NCBI RefSeq assembly: GCF_001426405.1
Contig: NZ_LMEP01000027.1
Coordinates: forward strand, 41,550-105,549
DNA length: 64,000 nt
Source of the DNA: Streptomyces sp. Root1304
GTDB lineage: Bacteria > Actinomycetota > Actinomycetes > Streptomycetales > Streptomycetaceae
Direction: 5' to 3'
Both the position numbers and the translations under genes were made by a program. The notes under the pieces were generated by a model, which saw only the letters and a list, made by a program, of their open reading frames with translations, had not been told where the DNA came from and did no database searches. Below are positions 7,649-18,443 of this stretch, one piece after another (the first letter of the stretch is position 1; each line of letters begins with the position of its first letter).

Positions 7649-8608
7649 CTATTCGCCCTTGGTGAAGGTGCGCCGGTAGTCGCTGGGCGTGGTGCCCAGG
7701 ATGCGCTGGAAGTGCAGCCGCAGGTTGGCTCCGGTGCCGAGTCCGACGTCGGCGGCGATCTGCTCGACGCTCCGCTCCGAGCGCTCCAGGAGTTCACGGG
7801 CGAGGTCGACCCTGGCGCGCATCACCCACTGCATCGGCGTGTATCCGGTGTCCTCGACGAAGCGCCGCGAGAAGGTGCGCGCCGACACGGCCGCGTGCTC
7901 GGCGAGGAGGTCGAGCGTGAGGGGCTCGTCGAGCCGGTGCAGCGCCCACTCGCGGGTGGCGGCGAACCGTTCGCCGAGCGGTTCCGGCAGGCTGCGCGGC
8001 ACGTACTGCGCCTGGCCGCCGCTGCGGTAGGGGGCGGCGACGAGACGGCGGGCGGCGTGGTTCGCGGCGGCGACGCCGAGGTCGCCGCGCAGGATGTGCA
8101 GGCAGAGGTCGATGCCGGAGGCGGCGCCCGCGGAGGTGAGCACGCTTCCCTCGTCGACGAAGAGGACGTTCGCGTCGACCCGGACGAGGGGGCGTTTCGC
8201 CGCCAGGGCCTGGGTGTAGTGCCAGTGGGTGGTGGCGCGCTTGCCGTCGAGGAGACCGGTGGCGGCGAGCGCGAAGGCTCCGGTGGAGATCGCGGCGAGC
8301 CGGGCGCCCCGGTCGTGGGCGGCGACGAGGGCGTCGAGGACGGCCTGCGGCGGGTCCTCCCGGTCGGGGAAGCGGTAGCCGGGGACGAAGACGATGTCGG
8401 CCCAGGCGAGGGCGTCGAGGCCGTGGGCGACGGCGTAGGAGAGGCCGTCGCCCCCGGCGACGAGACCGGGTTCCGCGCCGCACACCCTCACCTCGTACGG
8501 CATGCTCGCGCGGGTCGTGAAGACCTGCGCGGGGATGCCGACGTCGAGCGGCTTCGCCCCTTCGAGCACGAGGACGGCGACGCGGTGGAGGCGGGGGGTG
8601 GGTGGCAC
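7649..8608 (-). CDS. GlxA family transcriptional regulator (DJ-1/PfpI domain plus AraC HTH)
   Basis: The 319-residue protein has an N-terminal DJ-1/PfpI-like domain (about 5-180) and a C-terminal AraC double HTH (about 220-315: LTLDLLAEHAAVSARTFSRRF and ERSVEQIAADVGLGTGANLRLHFQRILGT). At the position where PfpI hydrolases have their catalytic cysteine the sequence reads AISTGAF, with no cysteine, so it is a sensory rather than peptidase domain, as is usual for this family. Regulators of this type often control sugar, amine or aldehyde catabolism. Its position upstream of, and codirectional with, gap suggests a local target. Confidence 0.9.
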   Translation of the reverse strand: MPPTPRLHRVAVLVLEGAKPLDVGIPAQVFTTRASMPYEVRVCGAEPGLVAGGDGLSYAVAHGLDALAWADIVFVPGYRFPDREDPPQAVLDALVAAHDRGARLAAISTGAFALAATGLLDGKRATTHWHYTQALAAKRPLVRVDANVLFVDEGSVLTSAGAASGIDLCLHILRGDLGVAAANHAARRLVAAPYRSGGQAQYVPRSLPEPLGERFAATREWALHRLDEPLTLDLLAEHAAVSARTFSRRFVEDTGYTPMQWVMRARVDLARELLERSERSVEQIAADVGLGTGANLRLHFQRILGTTPSDYRRTFTKGE

Positions 8609-8756
8609 GGGACGAGCGTACGCGGATCGGTGAACCGGCTGCTTGTCGGCCGGCCGGCGGCGGGGCGGTGGGCCGTCGCTCGTCTGCCGGGCGGTGGGGC
8701 GGTGGACCGTCGCCAGGTCGGCCGGCCGGTCGGCGTCCCGCTGGTCCGTCGTCGGG

Positions 8757-10037
8757 TCAGCGTGTCACCGTCCACTTCTGGTTCGCGGTGCCTCCGCAGG
8801 CCCAGATCTGGAGCCGGGTGCCGTTGGCGGAGCTGTTGCCGGTGGCGTCGAGGCACTTGCCGGCCTGCGGGTTGACGATGTCCCCCGCGGTGTTGGCCGT
8901 CCAGTGCTGCGCCGCCGTGCCGTTGCACTCGTACAGCTGGACCGGCGTCCCGTCGGCCGTGCCGCCGGAGGCGACGTCCAGGCACTTGCCGAGGGCGCGC
9001 ACGGTGCCGTCCGCCGCGAGGGTCCACTGCTGGGCGGCGGTGCCGTTGCAGTCGTAGAGCTGTACGGGGGTGCCGTTCGCGCTGTTCGCACCGGCGACGT
9101 CGACGCACTTGCCGCCGATCCCGGTGATCGGTCCCGCGGTGGTGGCGCCGTCGCCGGTGGTCACCCGGACGTGGTCGACGACGAGCTGCCGGGGGAAGGA
9201 GGTCGAGCCGTCCGGGTCGCCGGGCCAGTAGCCGCCGACGGCGAGGTTGAGGACGAGGAAGAAGGGCTTGTCGAAGACCCAGGTCCGGCCGCCGAGGTCG
9301 GCGGGCGTGCGGGTCTGGTAGACGGTGCCGTCCACGGACCAGCTGATCCGGCCGGGTGACCAGTCCACGGCGAAGGTGTGGAACGCGTCGGCGAAGGCCT
9401 GGCCGCCGGGCAGGGTGTACGCGGCGCCGATGCCGCCTGAGCCGGAGTAGCCGGGGCCGTGCACGGTGCCGTGCACGGCGGCCGGTTCGAAGCCGACGTT
9501 CTCCATGACGTCGATCTCGCCCGAGGCGGGCCAGCCGACCTGGCCGAGGTCGTTGCCGAGCATCCAGAACGCGGGCCACATGCCCTGGCCGCGCGGCACC
9601 TTCATCCGGGCCTCGACGTGCCCGTACCGGGTGGTGAACTTCCCGGCGGTGTTGAGCCGCGCCGAGGTGTACTCGCACCGCCCGTACCAGCAGGCGTAGT
9701 CGCCCGGGTTCTCCTTGCGGGCGGTGATGACCAGGTGGCCCTGGCCGTCGAGTGCGGCGTTGGCGTTGCCGGCCGTGTAGTACTGCCGTTCGTGGTTGCT
9801 GACGTTGTCACCGGTCTCGGTCTGCCAGCGCGCGCCGTTCACGGCGGAGCCCGCGGCGCCGTCGAAGTCGTCGGAGAAGGTCACGGCGGCGGTTTCGGCC
9901 ACGGGCCGGAGGCCGGGGCCGCCCGTGGTGGAGTCGGCGGGGGCGTGGGTGGGGCCGAGCCCGAGCGCCGCGGCGGCCAGCGCGAGGGCCGCCAGCGCGG
10001 TGAAGAGCGGGCGTCGGGTGGAGCGGGAGGAGGACAT
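8757..10037 (-). CDS. Secreted GH16 endo-beta-1,3-glucanase (laminarinase) with ricin-type CBM13
   Basis: A 426-residue secreted enzyme: signal peptide of about 40-45 residues, GH16 domain (about 55-295) with the catalytic motif GEIDVME, then a ricin B-lectin/CBM13 domain (about 300-426) built of three repeats each with a Q-x-W signature (AAQQWT, AAQHW, NQKWT). GH16 plus CBM13 is typical of beta-1,3-glucan (fungal wall or laminarin) hydrolases. The start at 10037 has GGAAGAGAG just upstream; the ATG at 10070 would put an unlikely polar extension before the signal peptide. It complements the GH3 enzyme in the same window. Confidence 0.92.
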   Translation of the reverse strand: MSSSRSTRRPLFTALAALALAAAALGLGPTHAPADSTTGGPGLRPVAETAAVTFSDDFDGAAGSAVNGARWQTETGDNVSNHERQYYTAGNANAALDGQGHLVITARKENPGDYACWYGRCEYTSARLNTAGKFTTRYGHVEARMKVPRGQGMWPAFWMLGNDLGQVGWPASGEIDVMENVGFEPAAVHGTVHGPGYSGSGGIGAAYTLPGGQAFADAFHTFAVDWSPGRISWSVDGTVYQTRTPADLGGRTWVFDKPFFLVLNLAVGGYWPGDPDGSTSFPRQLVVDHVRVTTGDGATTAGPITGIGGKCVDVAGANSANGTPVQLYDCNGTAAQQWTLAADGTVRALGKCLDVASGGTADGTPVQLYECNGTAAQHWTANTAGDIVNPQAGKCLDATGNSSANGTRLQIWACGGTANQKWTVTR

Positions 10038-10320
10038 GACTCTCTCTTCCGTCGAGTGTGGGGGGAGCACCCTTTGTCGCGTACATGATTTAAGAAGTGA
10101 AGTAAGGGGGAGTCAAGAGGCCGGACGAGGGCCGCACTTGGAGATCCGGCCCGTTCGGCGACGGGGTTCGGCGGGCGCGCCGTCGCTCGTCCCGGGCGTC
10201 CGCGCCGGGGCGTCGCGGCCCTGCTCCCCCGTCGGCGGGCCGGTGGCCCTGTCCGGCCCGCCCCTCCGTACGCCGTACGATTCCCCCGTTGTCACTTACT
10301 TCGTCCGAAGGAGATCCCCC

Positions 10321-10821
10321 ATGGCCCAGGTCACGCTGAAGGGCAGCCCGGTACAGGTCAACGGCAGCCTGCCGACCCCGGGGAGCACGGCTCCTGACTT
10401 CACGCTCGTCGCCGAGGGCCTGGCGGACAAGTCGCTGAAGGACTTCGCCGGGCAGCGCAAGGTCCTCAACATCTTCCCGAGCGTCGACACGCCGACCTGC
10501 GCGTCCTCCGTGCGCGCCTTCAACAAGAAGGCCGGTGAGCTGGAGAACACGGTGGTGCTCTGCATCTCCGCCGACCTGCCCTTCGCCCAGGCCCGCTTCT
10601 GCGGCGCCGAGGGCCTGGAGAACGTGAAGAACCTCTCGACCCTGCGCGGCCGCGAGTTCCACACCAACTACGGCGTGGAGATCGCGGACGGCCCGCTGGC
10701 CGGCCTGACCGCCCGCGCCGTCGTCGTCCTCGACGAGAACGACACGGTGCTGCACGCGCAGCTCGTGGGCGAGATCGCCGAGGAGCCGAGCTACGAGGAC
10801 GCACTCTCGGTCCTGAAGTAG
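10321..10821 (+). CDS. tpx: Thiol peroxidase (atypical 2-Cys peroxiredoxin)
   Basis: The 166-residue product is a canonical Tpx: peroxidatic cysteine Cys60 in DTPTC and resolving Cys94 in RFCGAEG, with the conserved NIFPSVDTPTC strand. It reduces hydrogen peroxide and alkyl hydroperoxides in the cytoplasm with thioredoxin as donor. AAGGAG lies 8 nt before ATG. It is convergent with the Fur-family gene and 0.7 kb from katG, forming a peroxide-defence island. Confidence 0.95.
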   Translation: MAQVTLKGSPVQVNGSLPTPGSTAPDFTLVAEGLADKSLKDFAGQRKVLNIFPSVDTPTCASSVRAFNKKAGELENTVVLCISADLPFAQARFCGAEGLENVKNLSTLRGREFHTNYGVEIADGPLAGLTARAVVVLDENDTVLHAQLVGEIAEEPSYEDALSVLK

Positions 10822-10849
10822 TCGCGGCGCCGGACCCCGGCACCGTCCG

Positions 10850-10887
10850 AAAGGAGCCCCTCCACCGACCGGTGGAGGGGCTCCTTT
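10850..10887. terminator. Bidirectional terminator between tpx and the Fur-family gene
   Basis: A perfect 17-bp stem (10850-10866 with 10871-10887) closes on a GACC tetraloop. AAA/TTT ends flank it on both sides, so it can terminate transcription from both converging genes. Confidence 0.9.
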
Positions 10888-10901
10888 CGTGTGGGGAGGA
10901 C

Positions 10902-11312
10902 TCAGGAGCAGGCCGGGCAGAGTCCTCGGTACGTCACGTCGGCCTTCGCCACGGCGAAGCCGAAGCGCTCGGCGGGCGGCAGGACGTCCAGCGGGTCCCC
11001 GGTCGGCCGGACGTCGCGGATGAGGCCGCAGTTCGAGCAGACCAGGTGCTGGTGCGGGCGGTGCGCGTTGGGGTCGTACCGCTTGGCCCGTCCGTCCGTG
11101 GAGAGCTCCACCACCTCCCCCAGGGCCACCAGTTCGCCCAGGGTGTTGTAGACGGTCGCCCGCGCGATCTCCGGCAGGCGCGCCACGGCGCGCACGTGCA
11201 CCTCGTCCGCCGTGAGGTGGACGTGCTCGCCGTCGAGGACCTCCGCGACGACACGCCGCTGGGACGTCATCCGCCAGCCACGCGCACGCAGGCGCTCCAG
11301 CAGGTCGCTCAT
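10902..11312 (-). CDS. Fur/PerR family (CatR/FurA-like) peroxide regulator
   Basis: A 136-residue Fur-family repressor: N-terminal winged helix (RMTSQRRVVAEVL...HLTADEVHVRA...ARATVYNTLGEL), a metal-site segment RPHQHLVCSNCG, and a C-terminal CPAC. The two CxxC pairs form the structural zinc site. The histidine- and aspartate-rich loop can bind the regulatory metal that is oxidised by peroxide in PerR/CatR-type members. It is divergent from katG across 169 bp, the arrangement known for catR-catA, so katG and itself are the likely targets. Distinction from a true iron-sensing Fur is by context. Confidence 0.88.
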   Translation of the reverse strand: MSDLLERLRARGWRMTSQRRVVAEVLDGEHVHLTADEVHVRAVARLPEIARATVYNTLGELVALGEVVELSTDGRAKRYDPNAHRPHQHLVCSNCGLIRDVRPTGDPLDVLPPAERFGFAVAKADVTYRGLCPACS

Positions 11313-11347
11313 TCTCGGCTCACCTCATCCTATGGTTGGCGTGGTTC

Positions 11348-11375
11348 TTGACTTGGATTCTGTCCATTGTAGGAT
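11348..11375 (+). promoter_or_regulatory. katG promoter with candidate Fur/PerR operator
   Basis: TTGACT (11348-11353) and TAGGAT (11370-11375) are spaced by 16 bp. Inside the spacer TGGA (11354-11357) and TCCA (11363-11366) form a short palindrome with a 5-bp centre, a plausible repressor site. A second TAGGAT-like element lies on the opposite strand at about 11328-11333 in front of the fur gene. Confidence 0.5.
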
Positions 11376-11481
11376 CGCTTCCGGCGATAGCCAAGGCACA
11401 CCACGGCTCCGGTCGGGCCCACACCCCTCTGGTTCCCGCCCCGGCTGAGCACCACGATCCGCCCCGTCCGGAAGGATTCCC

Positions 11482-13701
<2,220 letters not shown>

Positions 13702-13721
13702 TCCCCGCCTGATCCGCCACC

Positions 13722-13754
13722 GACCGGCCGGCCGATTCCTTCGGCCGGCCGGTC
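13722..13754 (+). terminator. Terminator after katG
   Basis: A perfect 14-bp stem (13722-13735 with 13741-13754) around a TTCCT loop, 20 nt after the katG stop. Confidence 0.85.
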
Positions 13755-13846
13755 CGGCACGGGCCCCCACCGGACCGGGCGGGGCTGCCGGAACCCTCTT
13801 CTCCGTATCCCGCGGGCCGTGACAGGAACCGGCGCCGGACGTTGGC

Positions 13847-13863
13847 ACTCATGATCCATGAGT
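13847..13863. promoter_or_regulatory. 17-bp perfect palindrome upstream of the serine hydrolase gene
   Basis: ACTCATG (13847-13853) and CATGAGT (13857-13863) flank ATC, about 90 nt before the GTG start. It has the size of a dimeric repressor site and is AT-richer than its surroundings; the binding protein is unknown. Confidence 0.4.
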
Positions 13864-13954
13864 ACCGGGACCCGGCCGTCGCGGCCGGTGGTCCCGCCCG
13901 GCGCACCCCTGGCGTGCGCCGTGCCGAACGATCCGGAAGAAGTCGAGGATTCCC

Positions 13955-15232
13955 GTGCCCCTGTCGTCGCACCGACGCCTGGCCATGAGCGCCACCCTGA
14001 TCACCGCGCTCGTGGCGGGCGTCGCCCCCGCCACGAGCGCGTTCGCCACTCCCGCCCCCGCCGGTGCCGCGGCCCGCGCCGCCGCCGAGGCGCCCGCCGT
14101 CCCCTCCCCCGACATGGAGGGCGTGACCGCCGCCCTGAACGCGGCCATGGCCGACGGCGCACCGGGGGCGATGGCCCGCTTCACCGGGCCCGAGGGGGTC
14201 AGGAGCCGGACGGTCGGCGTCCAGGACCGTGTCTCGGGCGCGCCGATGGACATCCACTCCCGCTTCCGGATCGGCAGCGTCAGCAAGACCTTCTCCACGG
14301 TCGTGCTGCTCCAGCTGGTGCAGGAGGGCCGGCTCGAACTGGACGCTCCGGTCAACGCGTACCTGCCGGGTCTGCTCCCCGACGACCGGATCACGGTCCG
14401 TCATCTGCTGACCCACCGCAGCGGCCTGGCCGACTACACCAACGCCATGTTCGAGCACACCGTGCCGGGCTTCGAGGCCGTGCGGAACCGGGTGTTCAGC
14501 TATCAGGAGCTCGTCGACCTGTCCCTGAGCGAGCCCCGGACCACCGAGCCCGGGGTGTCCTACAAGTACTCGAACGCCAATTTCGTCGTGGTCGGCATGC
14601 TCATCGAGAAGGCCACGGGCCGGCCGGTGTCGGACGCGTACGAGCGCCGGATCTTCCAGCCGCTCAAGCTGCGCGGGACCTCGTACGTACACCCCGACAC
14701 GCGCATCAAGGGCCTGCACGTGCGCGGCTACCTGCACCCCGACGAGGAGGGCGGCGCGCTGGTGGACTCCACGGAGCAGACCGTGTCCTGGGCGCAGTCC
14801 GCCGGGGCCGTCATCTCCAGCCCCGCCGACCTGAACACGTTCACGTCCGCCCTGATGCGGGGCCGGCTGCTGTCCCCGGCGATGATGGACGCGATGACGA
14901 CGGTCACGCCCACCGACACCACCAACACCCGGTTCTACGGGCTCGGTCTGCGCCGCTACGACCTGTCGTGCGGTACGCGGGTGTACGGCCACACCGGCAC
15001 GGTGCAGGGTTTCTACACGTACACCTTCTCGACCCGTGGCGGCGGCCGCAGCCTGTCGGCGATGGCGAACACCTCGAACCACGGAGCCGCGAACACCGCG
15101 CTCGGCGGGACGCTGGAGGCGGCGTTCTGCGGGAAGAAGCCCGCGGCGGCGGCTTCGCGCGCCGCCGCCTCGGCGACGGCCGAAGCCGTCACGTCGCTGC
15201 CCGCGGAGCGGGACCTTCCCGAGCGCCACTGA
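13955..15232 (+). CDS. Secreted serine hydrolase, beta-lactamase/D-Ala-D-Ala carboxypeptidase (class C) family
   Basis: The 425-residue protein has a signal peptide (cleavage near AFA-TP) and the class C beta-lactamase/DD-peptidase fold with all three active-site motifs: S-x-x-K in GSVSKTF, Y-x-N in YKYSNANF and H-T-G in GHTGTVQG. It resembles the Streptomyces R61 DD-carboxypeptidase and related esterases, so it may act on peptidoglycan stem peptides or on D-amino acid esters. GTG 13955 follows GAGGA by 5 nt. The last 40 residues are an alanine-rich tail. A bidirectional terminator follows. Confidence 0.9.
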   Translation: MPLSSHRRLAMSATLITALVAGVAPATSAFATPAPAGAAARAAAEAPAVPSPDMEGVTAALNAAMADGAPGAMARFTGPEGVRSRTVGVQDRVSGAPMDIHSRFRIGSVSKTFSTVVLLQLVQEGRLELDAPVNAYLPGLLPDDRITVRHLLTHRSGLADYTNAMFEHTVPGFEAVRNRVFSYQELVDLSLSEPRTTEPGVSYKYSNANFVVVGMLIEKATGRPVSDAYERRIFQPLKLRGTSYVHPDTRIKGLHVRGYLHPDEEGGALVDSTEQTVSWAQSAGAVISSPADLNTFTSALMRGRLLSPAMMDAMTTVTPTDTTNTRFYGLGLRRYDLSCGTRVYGHTGTVQGFYTYTFSTRGGGRSLSAMANTSNHGAANTALGGTLEAAFCGKKPAAAASRAAASATAEAVTSLPAERDLPERH

Positions 15233-15239
15233 GGGGTAC

Positions 15240-15293
15240 GGGACCCGGGCCCCGGGCCTCGTGCTCGGTGAGGTCCGAAGGGGCCCGGGTCCC
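15240..15293. terminator. Bidirectional terminator between the serine hydrolase and GNAT genes
   Basis: Fourteen-bp perfect arms (15240-15253 and 15280-15293) with a 26-nt loop fill the gap between two convergent genes. Confidence 0.7.
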
Positions 15294-15298
15294 GGCCG

Positions 15299-15832
15299 TC
15301 AGGCCTCGTACTCGGTGAGGTCGATCGCGTGGATCCGCAGCGGCAGGCCGAACTCCGGGTGACTCGTCTCGCGCTCCTCGGTCATGCCGAGCTTGGCGAT
15401 GACGTTCTCGGAGCCGTCGTTGCTGATGTGGGTGATGGCGACGACCCGGTCCAGACCGCGGTCCTGGAGGGCGAACTCCAGGACCGCGTGGGCGGCCTCG
15501 GAGGCGTATCCCTGTCCCCAGAAGGGACGGCCGAGGCGCCAGACGATCTCCACGTCCGGCATCACCTCGGGCAGGTACTCCGGCAGCGTGAGGCCGGCGA
15601 AACCGATGAGTTCCCCCGAGGCGATCAGCTCGACCGCGAAGAGCCCGAAGCCCTCCTCGTCCCACTCCTCCTCGTAGCGCTCGATGTCCTCGGCGGTCCC
15701 GTCCAGGTCGCGGACCGAGCCGTCCCCGATCCAGCGCATGACCTCGGGGTCGGCGTTGATCTCGGACAGCGGGACGAGGTCGTCGTCGCTCCAGCGCCGG
15801 AGGATGAGACGGGGGGTACGAATTTCGGTCAT
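15299..15832 (-). CDS. GNAT family N-acetyltransferase (RimJ-like)
   Basis: A 177-residue GNAT of the Acetyltransf_3/RimJ-RimL type: TPRLILRRWSDDDL at the N-terminus, IGFAGL strand, and an acetyl-CoA binding segment of the form G.GYASEAAHAVLEFAL followed by ISNDGSENVIAKLGM. It acetylates an amine of a protein N-terminus or small molecule; the acceptor is unknown. ATG 15832 was chosen over the earlier ATG at 15850 because the fold begins immediately. It is convergent with the serine hydrolase. Confidence 0.85.
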   Translation of the reverse strand: MTEIRTPRLILRRWSDDDLVPLSEINADPEVMRWIGDGSVRDLDGTAEDIERYEEEWDEEGFGLFAVELIASGELIGFAGLTLPEYLPEVMPDVEIVWRLGRPFWGQGYASEAAHAVLEFALQDRGLDRVVAITHISNDGSENVIAKLGMTEERETSHPEFGLPLRIHAIDLTEYEA

Positions 15833-15891
15833 GCCCCCATCCTGACGCACCCGCCGGGTCCCTCACGCCACCGGTCGGCCGTCGCCGGTGG

Positions 15892-16416
15892 TCAGACCGG
15901 TATCGGTGCCACGACGTGGCCGGTGACCGAGCAGACCCAGAGCGCTCCGGCGGGGGTGCGGGTGGCGTGCGGACCGGTGCGGTGGTCGGGGCAGAGCGGC
16001 CAGACCAGTCGGTCGCGGTCCGCGAGGAGGCACTGCACTCCCTCGGCCGCGCCGACGGCGATGTCGGCGGGGGCGACGCCCCAGATCTGCTCGTGGCCGA
16101 CGGACACCTGCCCGACCGGTTCGCCGTACTCGTGGTCGTTCCGGGGCCACTCGTGGACGACCGGGACGTCGAGGGTCCGGCCGGTGTCCCGCCGCACCTG
16201 CGCGAGGAGCGCCGTGACGGTCCGCTCCGCGTGGATCCGGCGGTGTGCGTCCAGGAGCGGGACGAAGTACGGCGGCGGCGCCGCGCCGTGGCCGGTGAAG
16301 ACCTCCTGGAAGAACGCGAGGGCGTCCGGCGCGCCGAAGTGCCCGTCGAGGTCGGTGTGGAGCGCTCCGGAGAGGTCTCGCAGCCAGGCCAGGAAGGCCG
16401 GGTCGTCCTGGGGCAC
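15892..16416 (-). CDS. Hypothetical protein
   Basis: The 174-residue soluble protein has no motif I can assign. It reads as one globular, slightly acidic domain with an N-terminal helix (DDPAFLAWLRDLSGALH), an aromatic centre (PPPYFVPLLDAHRRIHAE) and two late cysteines (LCPDHRTGPH and WVCSVTG). The frame has normal Streptomyces codon bias, so it is probably real. The GTG start at 16416 is the first plausible one. It lies codirectionally downstream of the dehydratase gene, 105 bp away, and could belong to that transcript. Confidence 0.6.
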   Translation of the reverse strand: MPQDDPAFLAWLRDLSGALHTDLDGHFGAPDALAFFQEVFTGHGAAPPPYFVPLLDAHRRIHAERTVTALLAQVRRDTGRTLDVPVVHEWPRNDHEYGEPVGQVSVGHEQIWGVAPADIAVGAAEGVQCLLADRDRLVWPLCPDHRTGPHATRTPAGALWVCSVTGHVVAPIPV

Positions 16417-16521
16417 CGGCGCCGGGCCGCTGCCGGCGTCGCGCGCGGGACGACTGTCGGGCGGGGGTATGACGGCTCCGTTCGACGTCGGGGTGGTGGA
16501 GGTGGGCCCGGTCGTGCACCG

Positions 16522-17523
16522 CTATGCGGTGGCGGTGGCGGTGGCGGTGGCGGGGGCGTGGACGAGGTCGCCGGGGTCGGTGTTGGCTCCGCAGAGGACG
16601 ACGCAGACCCGTTCGCCCGGGGCCGGGCGGTAGCCGGGGGTCGTCGGGTCGCCGTGCTCCGGTGCGGTGAGGGCGGCCAGGGCGGTGGCGGCGGCGTGTT
16701 CGACGGCGAGACGGCGGTCGGCCCAGAGGGCGCGGCGGGCGCGGAGGATCTCGGCGTCGGTGACGAGCAGGGTGTGGACGTCGTCCTGGCGGGCGGCCGC
16801 CACCGAGGCGGCGGAGACCCGGCGGGCGCCGAGCGAGTCGGCGGCGACGGAGTCGACGGTGACGTCGACGGGGTGCCCGGCCCGGAGGGCGGCGTCGAGG
16901 GCCCGGCAGTTCTCGGGCTCGACGGCGACGGTCCGGATGCCGTGGTGGCGGGCGGCGGTGGCGACGCCGGTGAGGAGTCCGCCGCCGCCGACCGAGACGA
17001 CGACGGTGTCGAGGTCCGGGATCCGCTCGTGGATCTCGTCGAGCAGGGTGCCCGCCCCGGCGGCGATCAGGGGGTGGTCGTAGGCGTGGGAGGCGAGCGC
17101 GCCGGTGTCGGCGGCGAAGGCCTCGCAGGCGGCGAGCGCTTCGGCGTACTCCGTCCCGACGAGCCGTACGTCCGCGCCGTAGCCGGCGAGTTTGTCGACC
17201 TTGACCCTGGGCGCGGTGGTCGGCAGGAAGACGGTGGCGGGGACGCCGTGCCGCAGGGCGGCCCAGGCGCAGGCGAGACCGGCGTTGCCACCGGAGGCGA
17301 TGGTGACGCCCGCCTCGGGGAGGGTTCCCTCCTCGCGGTGGGCGAGGAGGAAGTTCTGTGCGCCGCGGGCCTTGAAGGAACCGGTGTGCTGCATGAGTTC
17401 CAGGGCGAAGTGGAGTGCGTACGGCCGCGCACCGGGGTCGGCGGGGGTGACCGTCACGGGCCGGACGTGCCCGCGGACGCGGTCGGTGGCGGTCTTGACG
17501 TCGGCGTACGCGAGGCTGTGCAC
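16522..17523 (-). CDS. PLP-dependent threonine/serine dehydratase-like enzyme
   Basis: A fold-type II PLP enzyme of 333 residues: Schiff-base lysine in GSFKARGAQNF, the ASGGNAGLACAWAA substrate loop, and a phosphate-binding GGGGL. Family members deaminate threonine or serine to 2-oxo acids; there is no regulatory ACT domain, so it is the catabolic type. GTG 17523 is preceded by GGAGA. It follows the alpha/beta hydrolase gene by 41 bp, suggesting an operon. The C-terminal tail is an Ala-Thr run encoded by a hexanucleotide repeat just before the stop. Confidence 0.85.
   Translation of the reverse strand: MHSLAYADVKTATDRVRGHVRPVTVTPADPGARPYALHFALELMQHTGSFKARGAQNFLLAHREEGTLPEAGVTIASGGNAGLACAWAALRHGVPATVFLPTTAPRVKVDKLAGYGADVRLVGTEYAEALAACEAFAADTGALASHAYDHPLIAAGAGTLLDEIHERIPDLDTVVVSVGGGGLLTGVATAARHHGIRTVAVEPENCRALDAALRAGHPVDVTVDSVAADSLGARRVSAASVAAARQDDVHTLLVTDAEILRARRALWADRRLAVEHAAATALAALTAPEHGDPTTPGYRPAPGERVCVVLCGANTDPGDLVHAPATATATATA
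16526..16554. repeat. Hexanucleotide microsatellite at the 3' end of the dehydratase gene
   Basis: About five tandem GGCGGT-type units encode alternating Ala-Thr residues as the final amino acids of the dehydratase. Changes by whole units keep the frame and only alter the tail length. Confidence 0.8.
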
Positions 17524-17564
17524 GGGGTCTCCAGAGGTGAGCGGGGGCGGCGGGGTGTGTGGTC

Positions 17565-18341
17565 TCAGTTCGCCCGGGCCGGGGGCTCGGTGAGGGCGTG
17601 GCCCAGGGCCGTGGCGAAGCCCTCGGGGTTGTCGAGCATCAGGTTGTGTCCCGCGCGGGGGATCTCGACGACCGGGACGCCGAGCGCCGCCGCCTTCTCC
17701 GCGTCGGGGTCCGGCAGGCTCAGCTCCCCCACCAGGTAGGTCCGGGGTGCGTCGAGCGTGGCGAGGAGGTCGCCGGGGGCGGGGGTGCTCCCCTCGACGA
17801 GGGCGACCGCGCTGCGGTGGACGGCGAGCGGGCCGGCGAGGCGGAGTCGGGCCGCGTAGTCGGGGCGGTCGGTGCCGGCGACCATGCGGGCGAAGCCCTC
17901 CGTGACGAAGGCGCTCTCGTCCTGGGCGGCGACGGGCGTGCTGAACGCGCCTCCCCCGGCGTACAGGTTGGGCTCGGCCACGACGAGCCGCGCCACCAGG
18001 TCGGGGCGGGCGGCCGCGAGGTGGATCGCCACGGCGCCGCCCATGGAGTGCCCGACGAGGTCGACGGCCGTGACGCCGAGGTGGTCCAGAAGCGCGGCGA
18101 CCGCCGCCGCCTGGGATTCCATGCGGTAGTCGAAGTCGGCCGGCCGGTCGCTCAGCCCGTGGCCGAGCAGGTCCACGAGCAGGGCCCGCCCGCCGCCGAG
18201 GGCGGGGTGGGCCGCGATGTGGGCGAAGTCCGACGCCGCCGTGCACCCGAGCCCGTGGACGAAGACCCGCACGGGTCCGTCCCCGGGCAGCTCGATCCAC
18301 CGGATGTACGCCTCGGTCCCCGTCAGGAACAACTCCCGCAT
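17565..18341 (-). CDS. Alpha/beta hydrolase
   Basis: A 258-residue cytoplasmic alpha/beta hydrolase: oxyanion motif FVHGLGCT, DLLGHGLSD, nucleophile elbow GHSMGG, and the C-terminal RAGHNLMLDNP with the catalytic His. There is no signal peptide. It may be an esterase, lactonase or C-C hydrolase; the specificity is not visible. It is first in a probable two-gene unit with the dehydratase and divergent from the nitroreductase-like gene. Confidence 0.85.
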   Translation of the reverse strand: MRELFLTGTEAYIRWIELPGDGPVRVFVHGLGCTAASDFAHIAAHPALGGGRALLVDLLGHGLSDRPADFDYRMESQAAAVAALLDHLGVTAVDLVGHSMGGAVAIHLAAARPDLVARLVVAEPNLYAGGGAFSTPVAAQDESAFVTEGFARMVAGTDRPDYAARLRLAGPLAVHRSAVALVEGSTPAPGDLLATLDAPRTYLVGELSLPDPDAEKAAALGVPVVEIPRAGHNLMLDNPEGFATALGHALTEPPARAN

Positions 18342-18443
18342 GTCGCCCGTTCTCCCCTGTGTCGCGCCACTTTCCCGCCGTCATGAGTCACTGTACGAGG
18401 CGGTACTGACAGCGGTGCCGCGGACGACACGAAAGGACCCCCC

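Noticed and set aside
8609..8756. GGCGGTGGGGCGGTGG-like repeats upstream of the GlxA gene
   Set aside because: They read as ordinary GC-rich drift with no clear unit or palindrome.
16522..18384. A single long frame joining the dehydratase and the hydrolase region
   Set aside because: The hydrolase part is in another frame; the dehydratase begins at GTG 17523 with its own ribosome site. The extension is shadow sequence, not a fusion.
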